A stretch of 64,000 nucleotides of DNA from positions 1,860,001 to 1,924,000 of the forward strand of contig NC_135163.1 of NCBI RefSeq assembly GCF_050948215.1, read 5' to 3'. Under the pieces are notes generated by a model. It ran no database searches and was not told the DNA's origin. It was given only the letters and a program-made list of their open reading frames with translations. Source of the DNA: Halictus rubicundus (lineage: Eukaryota; Arthropoda; Insecta; Hymenoptera; Halictidae). A program made the position numbers and the translations under genes. Position 1 is the first letter of the stretch, and each line of letters starts with the position of its first letter. This document shows, one piece after another, positions 1 through 12,543 of the stretch.

Positions 1-158
1 ATGAAATATACATACCGATACACGTTGCCGCGTCGTTCAGTTTTCGGATCTTCGGAGAATGGTTTGCCAACAACGATGAGAAATCGTTTATGGCGTTTAC
101 TATGACTCTGTTGTTTACGCTTCTCGCGGGACAACTCGAACGCGAGACGCGATCGCGT
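1..158 (-). other. ck: 3' UTR of myosin VIIa, running off the window
   Basis: This stretch follows the stop codon at 161-159 on the minus strand. No AATAAA signal is visible on that strand, so the polyadenylation site probably lies outside the window. Confidence 0.6.
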
Positions 159-3100
159 TTACTTTATCCTTATCGTGCGCTGTTTGTTCATGTTGGTGAG
201 CATCAGCGAAATATAGGAAGTCAAAAGATCGTCCATCTTGTAGCCGAGCGAGGTCTCGCACAGCAGCTTGGAACCTCGCACCAAATTGCCGATCGTCATG
301 TGGAAGTAAGTGTTGCCCGACGACCAATTTGAGATTCTGGTAAAAGGATGCGTCACTAGTATATCCTGAAACGAGACGAGATCGTGAAACGAACCGCGCG
401 AATCGAGCTCGATGCTAATTCGACGTTGTTTCTTTCCGAAACTACCTTCGTTTGCGGATGTATCAGGCTGACACCGTGTTTATTGATCGCGATCAATAGC
501 AATTCCGGATAGTTCGGTTCCGTGCTCTGCTTCACCTCGAAGAACGCCGATCCGAACGTCGGCCATCGGTAAACGATCTTCAAGAACGTAATCTTCGCGT
601 CCTCCGGACTCATTCCTGTTTCGTATAAAATCGTGTGAACGGCGAATCAACGGAATACCGATTAATGGACCGCGATCGGTGGTTGTCGACTTACCAGCGT
701 CCTGATTGTACGCCGCTATTATCGATCTCTTCCAATCGTTGGAGCTCTGTACCTTCACCAAATCGCCGGGTATGAGTTCTCTCAGCATTTGTCTGGAAAA
801 GCGAGCGCGAATTTAAAACGATTTCTTAGCCGAGACTTTTTCGAAGAAACAACAACAGAGATTACGATAGGGACGCTTCCACTCACGGGATCGCTTGAAG
901 TTCTTGCTTGCTCTCGCCGAAACGGACCCTGTAGACCAGCGCCGCCAGCCTCGATGCTTCCTCTTTCGTGCACTTGTGGTATCCTGTCGACGAGCGGAAA
1001 GCGTGTCAGCGAAATTGCTACTACCCCTGACAATAAATTTCGAACCAAACGCAAAGATACCGAACTAAAGGGAAACATGAAAATTTTTCATATGTACAGG
1101 CTGTCTCATTTAACTCTTCCATCACTAATAACGTTGGGGCGTGAGTCTGTATGGGTAATGGTCATCCCAAGGTCATATTTTCCAAAATTTGGCGTTTCCT
1201 CTCAGTGTCGTCTCTTTGCGTTTGGTGCCAAACTTATTGCCAGGGGTAGTGGAATCGATTGAAATTCGATGCGCGCGAATCGTGCAACGTCTCACCTCGC
1301 AACAGTTTAGGCAGTTCCTGGTGGAAGTGGAAAATGAGATCGGCGTTTCTATCTTTGCCGGGCACGGTGTTGGTCCACAACTTTTTCATGAAGAACACTT
1401 GGTAGGTAAACTGGGGTGGCACACCTGTGGGAAAAATAAAATTTCCGATTACCGGAGACATTCGTTCCGAGACTAAACGAGATCGACGAAACGGAGTACG
1501 CGTACCGTCGCGAGACGGCCGAGCTTTCCTGATCCAATCCGTCAAGTGGCGTACAAAGTCGAAGAAGAAGTCGCCTTCGGGAACCGAGATGACCTTGTCG
1601 GCGATTTTGACGAACAGACTGAATCCCTCCGCGGACCTTAGGTTCAGCCTCTGCGCGATATTCTGGCAAAAGTCCTTCGCCCTCGTGGACGAGTCGACCT
1701 CGAACGCCTGCGCAACGGGAAACGTTTAGAGTGCCGGCGATTGCCAAATGATTTCGCGGGCGAAACACAGATAGACGCTCACCTCGTCCGTGTCGTCTGG
1801 GAAGTAGACTTTGTGAAATATCTGCGTGGTTTTGTGCTGTATAGCTTCTACTTCGACTTGGTGCGGCGGATACTTCCGTTGGCCGTTTCGCAACGTTTTT
1901 TGCAGCCTTTGCAAAGAGTCCTGAGATATGGGGTGCCGCCTCGTCCGCAAGAATAGAGTTAATTCCTGGAACGATTGAAAGGTGACCGTGTAAAAACGCG
2001 AACGCTCGTTTCCGGTTGCAGCACGAACGCTCGAACGCGCTCGCACGCTCGCTCCTCGTACCTTTAAAAGGCTTTGGCTGCAAGTGAAAAGCCCGGTGGC
2101 GAGCCACATCAGTTCCCAGCCCCGCTCCTCGCTCAATCTGTTTCGATTGTCCGTCAGCTGTTTCATGATTTGACAATAGATCTCGTCTCGTAGGATTTCG
2201 TTTTTTAGGGGCCCGTCGAAGATCAGATCCGTGTACTCGTTGCCGACCCGGGGTCTCTTGGTCGGCAGGTCTCCCATGTACTTCAGCATGGCGTTGAACG
2301 CGAAACACGCCTCTTCGGCCAGCTCCTCCTTGGACGTTAGTTTCTTCAGCAACGGTTGCTTGATCGGGTCCCTCGAATGATGCCACAGCTCGTCGGTGTG
2401 TCCGCGTCGAGCGGTCGTTAGCGTCAGCGCCTTCGACATTGTCCTCTTCGGCGGGGTCCTACGGGTATATCGACGAATCGTTCGGTAACTCGTTCGGACA
2501 TGGACCCGGACACGGTTCGAATGGATCCGTACTACTTGACCGAGACAGTTCGAATACTTGCCTGAAATGGTCGATGGCGTACTCCAACAGAGTATGAGGC
2601 TTGTCGCGAGATTCTACTCCGTTGACTTGTTGCGGATAGAGCTTTCGGCCGTTTTCCGTTCCTTCGATGCTGAACAAGGACTGCGAATAAAAGACGATCG
2701 ATTTCGCGATCCTACGTGGTTGAAGCTCGCGAAACGCGGCCTAAAAAAACAGAGAAACGTACGCTTACCAGTATGTCGTTCGGCGGCTTGCTCAGCGAAG
2801 GCAACACGTAAACAGTCTCCGCGGGAAAATCGCCCTTCTCGTTGGTCCTCTCGCACGTGCCGACGCACCATCCGGAATTGAGGACCGTTTCGCCGGTGCT
2901 CTCCTCCTCCAACACGATAAGATCGCCTTTCTGAAAGCCCAAGAACGAGGAACTTTCGCCGGGCGCTTTGTAATCTTGCAGAGCGATCACGTATTTGCTA
3001 CGCTTCTTCAGACCCTCCAGAAAGTACACCACCAGATCGCGGATGTCTTCGGCGTTCGGACTCTGGAACATGAACTCTTCTCCCCGCACCGTCGACAAAT

Positions 3101-6100
3101 TGAACGTCTGCGTGAACATTTTGTTCGTTCTGGAAACGAGAGCGAGCAACAGGCGTTAGATAACCGTGATCTCTTCGAATTAGTTTTCTCGAACAAGAAA
3201 CAAGACGGAACGTACTTCTGACTAGATACGGTGGTGATCTCGGGAAAGGACAATTCCAGGAGCACTTGCTCTTGGTCGTCCACGACGTACACTCCGGTCC
3301 AGTTGACCGCGATGATGACGTCGTTCTTCGGCAGATTCGGCCCGGAATTTCTGTACGCTTCGTAGAACCGTGAGAACAGCAGGGGCCATTTAAACTTGGC
3401 GTAGCCGACTATGTCCTCTTTGACGCGTAACGCTGGCACCTTCTCCTTCAGATAGTAGCTCTGCGAAAACAAAAAACGTTTAGAGAACGATACCGCTCGC
3501 TCGCCGCTATACCCAACCATGATCGACGGTTACCTTTTTATACGCCTGTAGAACGAGGTGTCCCCATCTGTCGATCGCCTTGTCGATGCCCGTCAAACAG
3601 TAGTCCGGTATGTAATTCGGCAGGAGGGTGTAGAGCCTGTCGACGTTCATGTCCATGTGGTATTCTATGTAGTATTGCTGGGCGGCGATCATCGCCAGAT
3701 CTTCCTCCTTGTCGCATCGATACTCGCCGAATTTCACCCCTCTAACGACCTGCTGGTAAATCAGATTGGTAGCCACCTGGTCCTCGGTCGGCTCGTGCCA
3801 CGGCGCGAATATCTCCTTGCGGAAGAACAATCTCCACGGGGCGTTCCTTTCCTGGGCGCCTTGCTCCTTCGCGTACTGCTCGCACTGCGAGATCGCGTCC
3901 ATCACGTGGTCCCCGCCGCTGCCGAGCGAGGAGACCTTGTCGAACAGAGCGATGTACAGTGAGAAGCCGAACTGATCGCGCAACGATATCTTGTCGGACA
4001 GCTGGTTGCAGAGTTCCCTGGCGGTGGTGGCGGAATCCGCGAGCAGGGTCTTCGTGTTCCCGTCCATGAACGTGATCGGCAGCATGATCGGCTTTTTCGA
4101 TTTGGTCGCCTGGAGCTCCAGCCAGCTCGGCGGCTGATTCCTCGTCCCGTTGTTGAACGTCCTCTTGAGCCGGTCCTCGCAGTACGGCGCGTACCCCGGC
4201 GGACCCTCCCTGATGAACGCCCTCAGATAATTCACGAACTTCTCGGACGGGGCGAAGCAGCCGACGCACAGCGAGAGCAAGATCCATCCACGAGCGTGCG
4301 ACGACTTCGAGGGGTTGTTGGTCAGCTGCTTGCATATCTGACAGTAGATCTCGTCGCGTAGCTCGGCGCGCAGTATCCCGTGCCCGATGATGAAGTGCAG
4401 CTTCTCGAGGTTCGAGGTGGGCCTAGCCTCCAACCACGACTGATAACTGTCCGCGGTGTACTCGTCCTCCTGCAGTTTCCGTCGGACGTCCTCGCCGAGC
4501 TTGTTCTTCCGCTTGAGAGTCAGCGAGACCAGCTTGTGCCTGATGGACCGCGACGGCTTCTGCCTGAGGAACGTCTCCGGGTCCATGCCCATCAACTGCG
4601 CCTCCTGGAACTCCTTGCTCCTGATGAAGTTCCGCCCGAGGGTCGCCGTCACCTTCGACATCACCGAGGTCGTGTCCCGGTCCATCGTGTGGAACCTGGG
4701 CTCCGGCAGGTCGCCCGTGAACCGCAGGATCGTGATCCAGAGGGCTTGCGCGGCCAGCTGATCGCCCTGCGTGTGCAACGGCAGCAGCGGATGCTTCAGC
4801 GGTTTCCTCGAGTACTGGTGCGTGATGTTCCCTTGGAAATAGGTGGCCGCGAACTTCTGGAACTTGAACTCGGACAGGTCTTCCTCGTCCTCGGAGGCTG
4901 TCTGCACGGGGCTGATGATCTCCTGCTGGTCCGCCTTCGGCGCGGGCAAATCGTTGAACACGGAGGTCTCTCGAGCGGGCGTGGGAGCCTCGCTGCTCGA
5001 GTCCGGCAAGAAGTCGAACATCGCCTCGACCAGCTTGCTGTCGTCGACCGGCTCGTCCTGCTTCTTGGCCGCGTCGTTGATCAGATTCTTCTTGATCTCC
5101 ATTCTGCGCCGGTCCTCCAGCTCCATCTCGATCTCCTTCCTCTCCAGCTCCTGCATCCGCTCCCGATAGTTCTGCTCGGCGATCTCCTTGGCACGCTTGT
5201 TCCCCTGGTCCTTCAGCTCGCGCTCCTCCTTCTTCCGAAGTCTCAGGGCCTCGACGTGCAACCGGTACTCGTACTTGATCTTCTTGTACCGCCTCTGCGC
5301 GATCAGACGCCGCACGTGAGCCTGTATCTTGACGATCGCCCACAGCTTCTTCTGGTAGAGTCTGCGCACCAAGTAGCCCCGCGCGCGCGCCTGCAGAGCC
5401 ACGATGTGTCCCCTGAGGTGTCTGAACCGGTGCGAGAGCACCCGCGACCTGATCAATGCCTGGAGTCGCATGTAACCGATTCGCATGCGTTTGTAGCGCT
5501 GCCGTTGCGCGTAACCTCGCCAGTACTTTTGCACGACCGTCGCGGCCGCTCGCATCCGCAGGAACCTCCTTCTGTAGACCCAGCCGCGGATGTTGCGCTG
5601 CAGAATCAGGATCTTTCTTGTGAGCACTCGGTCGCGCTCCTGCTCCAGGAACAGATCGTGGGCGTCCTTTAGGAAAACTTTGGTGTGACCGAGCTGGTAG
5701 TCCGACCTGCCCAGCACCGCGTGGCAGATCCTCGAGGTGGCCGCGTGGCAGTCGACCTTGTGCGACGGCGGTATTCCGGGAATCAGGAATCGGTATCGTT
5801 CGACGAACTCCGAGAAGGAGTGCCTGATCGGGTAACCGGCTCTACGGATCCGAATCGTCTCCATCATGCCCGAGTATCTGAGCTGTCGGCAACAGAGACC
5901 CCTGTCGAACATCATCGGCTTCTTGTACTCGTTCGGTTTGATGCACCTGATGAAGAACGGCTGGCAGCTGCACAACGTCTTCATCAGCGAGTCCAGAGAC
6001 TTTTTGAACTGCGTGGACAGCGTGGGCGCCCGTTTCCTCGTCTCGGAGCCCATGCCGATGTCCTCGGCGAAACACGCCTGCAGGAACTTGTTCGACGAGA

Positions 6101-9100
6101 TGTGGATCAGCTGAAGCAGATCGCCGCTGAACGTGTCCCGGTTCTTCTCCAGGAAGCTTCTCGTGTCGTAGAACACCACGCCGGCGAAGTGGTTCAACCC
6201 GAACGACGTGTTGATGTCCGACTTTGGTTTCAAGTAGTTGCGATGGGTCCCGTGGGTCTTGTGTATCTTCGCGAGCATCGTCTGGTCGGTCCCCTTCGGG
6301 AACTTGGACTCCTCGTCGATCAGCGCCATGATGTTCAGCTGCTTGATCGCGATCAGATCGAGCGCGTCCTGGTTGTCGACGAACTCGATGTGCTGCCAAT
6401 TGATCCCCTCGTGATTGTACTCCTCCTGCTCCAGCTTGAAGATGTGCTGCACGAAGAACTGCTGGAGATTCTCGTTCGCGTAGTTGATGCAGAACTGCTC
6501 GAAGCTGTTGTGATTGAAGTTCTCGAACCCAAAGATGTCCAGCACGCCGATCGCGCTGCGGGATGTGTTCTTGGGCCTGTAGATCGCCTCGTTGATCTTC
6601 TTGACGATGTGCACGAACAACCGGCCGTAAATCCCCTTGACGAACGCGTCCCTGATGTCCACCGACTGTTCCCTGGACAGCGTCGAGACCTGCGCACGCG
6701 TTACGATATTCCTGGATAGTAGTTGGCTTTTCGTCTCTATCTAGAAGCCACCCGTGAAGCCACGAAACCACGCAGAATTTACTTGTTACTTACAACCGTC
6801 TCACCGTGAGCAAATATCGTTCGGCGAGTGAGCGCGTCTATCAGAGATTGCACCGGCACACCCAGCAGCTGCGCCACCCTCCTCACGTTCGTCTGTTCCG
6901 GTATTTCCGTGGCGTCCAAATTATCTGCAACAAAGAACCGTTTTGTAGCCAGGCCTCGAAAATTATTACACACACGGTGGCTGACAAAAATGAACTTTAG
7001 CATAGCTTACCTACAACGGTAGCCCTGTACTTGACGTTCCCAATGTGCAACAGGGCGGCCAATAACTTCAAGACTTCCCATATTTCCGCGTCGGAGAACA
7101 AGAGAACTTTCATCGCCGACCTAATGTCCGCGAACTCTGCAGCATCGTCTCGACCTTCGCACGTGATGCTCCCGCCCTGAAGATCGAACAACGTCGTAGC
7201 ATGTGTCGTTGGATAAAGCAAGCGGAGGACAAAGCGACCTTACCCCGGTCAAATATTTGTACGAAGACGCATCCTCCAACTCTAACTTTTGCTTCTCTTC
7301 CTTGGACAGACCGGCCAGCATGCAGTAGAATACGTGATAATTTCTCTCGTCCAAGCTTTGCGAGACTATGCGGGACTTTTCCAGCAGGTATTGCTCTATC
7401 TTGGCTCCTTCTATCACGCCCTGCTCGTTGAAGTGAATATCGATGTACTTGCCGAAGCGGGACGAATTGTCGTTCCGCACCGTCTTGGCGTTGCCGAATG
7501 CTGGAAACGCGTGAGAATCGAGTCGAATCACCGGTTATTCGTTATCGGACGCGTTCGAACGTTTTACCTTCCAAGATGGGATTCGCTTCCAAAATTTGCT
7601 GTTCGATCCACGAATGTTTGCCGCTGATCGCTGCCAAATATTGCAAAATTAGTTTCGTACTTTCCGTTTTGCCGGCTCCGCTTTCGCCGCTAAGACATAA
7701 ACATTCGTAAATTTGACAAATCGTTCTGATCCAACGACACGAGAAGGCGAGATATGGGATATACAGCCGAAAGAACAATCGCTATTCTGCGCTCTAGAAG
7801 GGAAAAAGCGACCCAAAACCCACCACCACCGCCGTCATCGATACCTGATCACTATACACTGGTCCTGGCCATATCGGTTCATGTGCGCGTAACTGTTGTC
7901 GCCGATCGCGAATATGTGAGGCGGCAGCTCCCCGATCTTCCGATCCTTGTACAGCTTGATCTGCTCCGCGGTGTAAATCGGCAGGATCTGATAGGGGTTC
8001 ACGGCGACGAGGATCGAGCCCGTGTAGGTCTGCGGAAACAACGTTTTCTTAGAACTTCTCGATCCATTTTTTCGCCTGGAACCTGGCGATCGGCCGTGAC
8101 ACTGCTTTAGCGAAAAATTGTCAGCTCTATTTTTATGATCTTTTTTATCAACCACGAATAGTTTACCAAACATCGCACAACGCTACCGTCGATACGTTGT
8201 TTTTCCCCTCGTACAAAACGAATACAGGACAACCTCATTGGACGTTGGAATAAAATTTAGTTAAAAGGAAAATTACATACTTAAAAAAAGAAACTAAGGA
8301 TAGGACCTTAGCACGTTAACTGCCACGTCAGTCGCATATGACTGAGAGTGATTTTTGACTAGGTTTAGAAATTCACTTCTGTTGTGACATATCCAGATAA
8401 ACCGAATTAACCCTTTGCACTCGAAGCTATTTTAACTCCAAAACGAAACATTTCTTCCGACCTAGAATATTTCCCTTCTGTATATGTTTACTTGTACAAT
8501 ACTGAAGTGTTCAGTAATTTATTAAATATAAACAAATTTACTAATGTGAAAATATTTTGAATAATGATACAGCAACTCTTAGTGGCGCCTTACAGTCGCC
8601 ATTCGACTGCTAAGGGTTAATACATTTTAAATTTCTAGTTTCGGTTTCATTAATTAAATTACTCTGATTTTGTAAGAATCTCTGGGATTGATATTCGGCA
8701 CTTGACGTGTTAAAGATCAGCTTTGTATCTTACAATGATATATAATAAACCTGTAGACCCGCGACAAACTAATACAATTTTTCTGCTCGAATTGCAAGAA
8801 ACGGAATCCAAATAAAAAAATTAAATTATATTTGGCCATTTTTGTGATATAAAATCCACAGGTGTCCACAGTCTTGTGGTTTTTGAAACTTTTGGGAAAC
8901 AGCGGTGTCACGACCATCGCCGGTGGAGCCGCTCGGATGGACCTACGGTGGTCACTCACGTATATCAGGTTCTCGTTGTATCGTATCAGCAAGTTTCTCA
9001 GGATCCCCGCCTCATGGAGGTCTCCCAGGCTGATCATGTCCTCGACGCCTTGCACGGAGGTGGCGTGCATCGCCTTGATCCGTCTCTCGGGAGTCAGCCA

Positions 9101-11741
9101 TTGTTCCTGAAAAGCGTCAGAGTCAGAGTCAGAGTCAGAGTCAGAGACAAAGCCGGCTTTCGTTGATCGAGCTCGCTACCTCCGAAAGTATTCGAAATCG
9201 CGGGGCAGTTCGCAGCCCGCAGCACACTTTCTCGCGCTTCGAAACACGCGCCGCCGACTTTCCGATGAATCGAGAAACGCGGCGGCAGCGGCAGCGTCAG
9301 CGAATGCGGAAAGTAGGTAACGATTACCTTGTTATCGTCGTCTTTCACTTGAATGCGCCTGCCTTCCGCGGAAATCACTCGTGCTCCGATCGCAACGTCA
9401 AATTCCCTTCCAGAGATTGGTTCGATCCATATGTAGTCCCCCTGCAAATGAATTTTTCCACGGGTGATGATCCTGTTTGGCCGGATCGGTTACGTTCGGC
9501 CCAGTTTCGGCCTTCAGCTTGCCGGCAACGCTCCGTTGCGCTATCAATCGGAGAAAACGCGTCGCGTCGCGTCGCCTCGCGTCGCTTGTGGAAATCGACG
9601 CTCCGGGGAAAACGGATCGAACCGCGAAACAAGCTTGCTAAACGAGCCTACTAAACGAGCCCAAGCGAACCTAAACGAGCGGTCTCAAAGTCAAGGTTTG
9701 CGCGGGTAAAACGGACCGGTTTAGTCGGCCAACGCGCTCGAGCTTGACCCGAATTCGACCGAAAGCTAGCCGCGGTGGACGCGTTAGCACGCGCCGTAAC
9801 TGTAAACCTTAAACTGGCTTGAATCGCAACAGTTCTGGCCGTTAGATAACTCGGACCAGAGAGTTTCGCGGTTTGTTCGCGCTCTCGTCGATTACCGATC
9901 GGATGAAAACGAAAGGAGACGAGAGTCTCTCGTCCCTCGTCGCTCGTCGATCGACAGACGTTTTCGCGCACACGATAATCGAGTTAGTCGAACGGACGGG
10001 TATTGCTCTGGCTTCCGGCAGGGTTTAACGTCACTGGCTATCGTTGCCGAGAGAAGGGGACTTTCGTCGCGAATATTTTCGCGAAATATCAAATTCTCTG
10101 GCGTTCGAACATCTCGCCGGAGGAGCCGGTGTTTCGCGAGGATCGCAAAACGCCGGCCGCGTGTATCGGCAACCATACTCGCTGACGTTACAGCACGTTT
10201 ATGCCGGTGCCGCGATAAACGATTGGAACGTCTTTCAATGGAAGCGAGCAGAGCCACGTTCGATACACGACCAACTAAGGACTAGCTTTCGTCGCCGCTT
10301 CGATTCGCGCTCTTACAGCGTCCGTCGAAGCTTCGACGTAAACGCAGGTTTAAGCGAGCTCATTGCACCTTCTCCTATCCCGATGTTTACCGTTCGCGGC
10401 GCGTCCCATAGATATTCTCAGTTTCAACGAATCCTCCCCCCGTCCGTTGTCAATCTTTGTTGTATCGACGAAGGAGACGTTTAGTTGGAGCTGCGAATAA
10501 CGTAACACGCTTCGTTCTCGCAGTCGCCCCTATCGTTCATCGCAGCTCCGACGCAAACGCACGTCCAAGGAGATATGGACCTACGCGAGCCGAACGGACC
10601 GAGAGCATGAGAACCCCTGAGCTGGCTAGCCTATGCTCCGCGGACGCCTCTACGCGAATGCACAGGTTGCGTCTGATATTCGTATACGTTCCGATTGTTC
10701 ACCTCACCGGAACATCGGAAGAGCTCATCCGCTCGTTAGCTCGAAAGAGCCGAGTCGAGCCGAGCCGAGCCTGAGCGCAACTCCGAATTGGCCCTGGGTC
10801 TCGACGCAGTTTTACTTTCGGTAGCTGCGGCGACGCGACGGCTGCACGAGAGACAAGAGAGACAGGGGAAGCGCGAGGCTTGTTTTCAAGGGAAAATGGT
10901 TTTTCCGGTTGTCCGAGCCGGAAACCCGCGCGACAGTTTCCCCCGGCAACAAAACCGGCGAGAAGAAAAGGGAGGAAAGGGGAAAGGGTAAAGGGCGTCG
11001 CAGTCGGGTGCAGTGTGCTCGCTCGGGGAAAGAATAGAGCCGAGTAGTCGATGCTAGAAACGCGTTGTCCGGTAAAACGATCCGCGTCCCGTTATACGAC
11101 GGCTGGTTCGCTCGCGCGAAATGCTAACGCGCTGTACAGGGCATTCACGATGCGATGAAGGACCGTTAACTACTTCTAATTAACCGACCACTGGTTTCGG
11201 TACACCTTGCGCCGCGTCGCGTTAATCGCGCGCAGAGTTCGGATCGGTTTGTCTCGCGCTTACAGAAAATGGAACGCCTCTGAATGAAAAAGCCTCGCGA
11301 GACTTCCTCCCGAGAATTAATCTCTCTCGGATCGAAGAGGTTCCCGGAAATCTTCCTAAATCGCGGCCAACGAACGATCCGCGGCGTTGCGAGTCGCGAT
11401 CGAAGGTGAACCGGTCGGCTCCGACATCGGAATACCGCGTGCCGATTCGGAGTCGAGTTTACCTCTCGGAGTCGTACGCGCGATCATCGGGCATACGGCC
11501 GATCGATCGTTCTTTGAAAAATCACGATCGTTTACCGGACACGTCGAGAGAAACGCGCTCTCGCGCGCTCTCGCGCGCGCGCGTGTCTCCCTTTCCTCGC
11601 GTACGTTTACAATGCGTCTCGCCTCGTCACAGATTATTCCCACCGAGCGTCTTCGCCGAAGAGACAGCGCGGGGCACGATCTTCGCGAAACTTTCGCGAA
11701 CCACCGGAGAGAAGAACACTTACCCGCGTGACGATGACCAT
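159..11741 (-). CDS. ck: Myosin VIIa (crinkled), complete coding sequence in 20 exons
   Basis: Unconventional actin motor of actin bundles (hairs, bristles, auditory organ in insects). Coding exons, 5' to 3': 11741-11724, 9441-9328, 9106-8960, 8029-7845, 7689-7568, 7500-7244, 7176-7011, 6924-6794, 6689-3534, 3460-3216, 3129-2769, 2680-2562, 2458-2062, 1965-1783, 1707-1506, 1424-1296, 983-887, 792-695, 615-446, 365-159. The sum is 6504 nt, giving 2167 aa, the length of the fly protein. Visible motifs: P-loop GESGAGKT (156-163), switch I NDNSSRFG (205-212), switch II DIFGFENF (431-438), IQ repeats after about residue 745, a charged helix (EERELKDQ region), first MyTH4-FERM (about 1010-1550), SH3 (about 1559-1628), second MyTH4-FERM (about 1700-2160). 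All introns are GT-AG except the one after 2562, which is GC-AG. The start MVIVTR lies on its own small exon. No break seen. Confidence 0.97.
2556..2562 (-). promoter_or_regulatory. ck: Non-canonical GC splice donor of myosin VIIa
   Basis: Exon 12 ends CATTTCAG and the intron begins GCAAGT. The next exon starts at 2458 after CCGTAG. Only this junction keeps the frame (DHF-R-TPPKRTMSKALTL). It is a GC-AG intron with an otherwise strong donor consensus. Confidence 0.85.
8316..8713. mobile_element. TTAA-flanked MITE (outer element) in myosin VIIa intron 3
   Basis: The left end reads TTAACTGCCACGTC and the right end, on the opposite strand, TTAACACGTCAAGTGCC. Just inside the left end is a near-palindrome AGTCGCATATGACTGA. 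A second, clearly homologous copy lies near 35.4-35.9 kb. TTAA flanks suggest the piggyBac superfamily, but no transposase is present. It is interrupted by another TTAA MITE at 8407-8620. Confidence 0.65.
8407..8620. mobile_element. TTAA-flanked MITE (inner element), piggyBac-like
   Basis: The ends are TTAACCCTTTGCACTCGAAG and CGACTGCTAAGGGTTAA, that is CCCTT-type terminal repeats with TTAA duplication, as in piggyBac elements. Related copies are at 55386-55680 and 59841-60089, and a more distant one at 35561-35868. The interior is AT-rich and non-coding, and a short hairpin (TGGCG...CGCCA) sits next to the right end. Confidence 0.75.
9114..9147. repeat. Hexanucleotide (GAGTCA)n repeat forming a splice polypyrimidine tract
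   Basis: About five units of GAGTCA read on the plus strand. On the minus strand the tract reads TGACTC repeats and ends a few bases before the TTTTCAG acceptor of myosin VIIa exon 3 (exon start 9106). Confidence 0.85.
9442..11723 (-). other. ck: Myosin VIIa intron 1
   Basis: A 2.3 kb GC- and CpG-rich intron between the start-codon exon and exon 2. It holds a short (GAGCC)n run at 10749-10771. Short open frames on both strands are not recognisable proteins. Nothing else supported. Confidence 0.7.
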
Positions 11742-11770
11742 CTCTCAAGTCGTGGTTGTCGGCACTCCGC
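11742..11770 (-). other. ck: 5' UTR part of the myosin VIIa start-codon exon
   Basis: On the minus strand a long T-rich polypyrimidine tract ends in CAG at 11773-11771, directly followed by 29 untranslated bases and then ATG at 11741. The exon is therefore 47 nt (11770-11724): 29 nt leader and six codons, followed by a GTAAGT donor. At least one upstream non-coding exon and the promoter must lie beyond 11.8 kb. I could not place them. Confidence 0.75.
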
Positions 11771-12485
11771 CTGAAAAAAAGAAGAAAAAAATAAACAAAA
11801 TCAGTATGTTCGTCTTTCAGAGAAACAGCCGCGCATCGTCCGCGGCCGAAGATTCCCCGTGCGAGAAGCGAGAAATCGCAGGAATCGACGAGGAACGCGA
11901 GAGCTGTTAGGGTTCACGGTTCGCGCTCATGCTCGGCTGTTTCGCGGCTTCGGCAGTTACGCGCATCGTAGACGGCCTAGTCGCGAGGCGACGATCTATC
12001 CATTCGGAGAAAAATCGTTTCGACGCGCGACGACGATGTCCGACCGATCACCGTTACGGACGAAGCAGTACAAGCATAAACCTGTTCGCAAAAGTGGGTT
12101 ATTCAGTTTCTGCCAGCGTTCTCCGGCTCCAGCTCCGGCTCCGGCTCCGGGTCCGTCGACGATCCTCTCGACGAGTTTGCTCGATCGATCTTTATTCTTG
12201 TCTTTCTCTTTTCCTCCTTCGGAAAGACGGACGATCGTATTCCGTATCGATCCGATTCGAATCGAATCGAAAGTAAGCCGAGCCAGAAGTTCCGGAGCCG
12301 AGCATCGATCGATCGCGACCAGGTTGCGGTTTACGCGTCGCTGCCGTCGATTTCGTTCGGCGAAACACAACGACGGATTTGCTTCGAATTATGCTCGCAC
12401 GAGTAACTCTTCGGTCGACGAACCAATCGATCCCGGCATACTACTATAATGGCTATGCTCTTTTTTACTCGCGATGCGGCAACCT

Positions 12486-12486
<1 letters not shown>

Positions 12487-12541
<55 letters not shown>
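12487..12541. repeat. (GA)n microsatellite
   Basis: A pure GA dinucleotide run of 55 bp in the presumed upstream region of myosin VIIa. Confidence 0.97.

Positions 12542-12543
<2 letters not shown>

Noticed and set aside
4380..6719. Long plus-strand open frames (430 aa and 344 aa) opposite myosin VIIa exon 9
   Set aside because: They are antisense shadows of a GC-rich coding exon; composition is Leu/Val/Arg/Glu-rich without domains, and the minus-strand frame is clearly the real protein.
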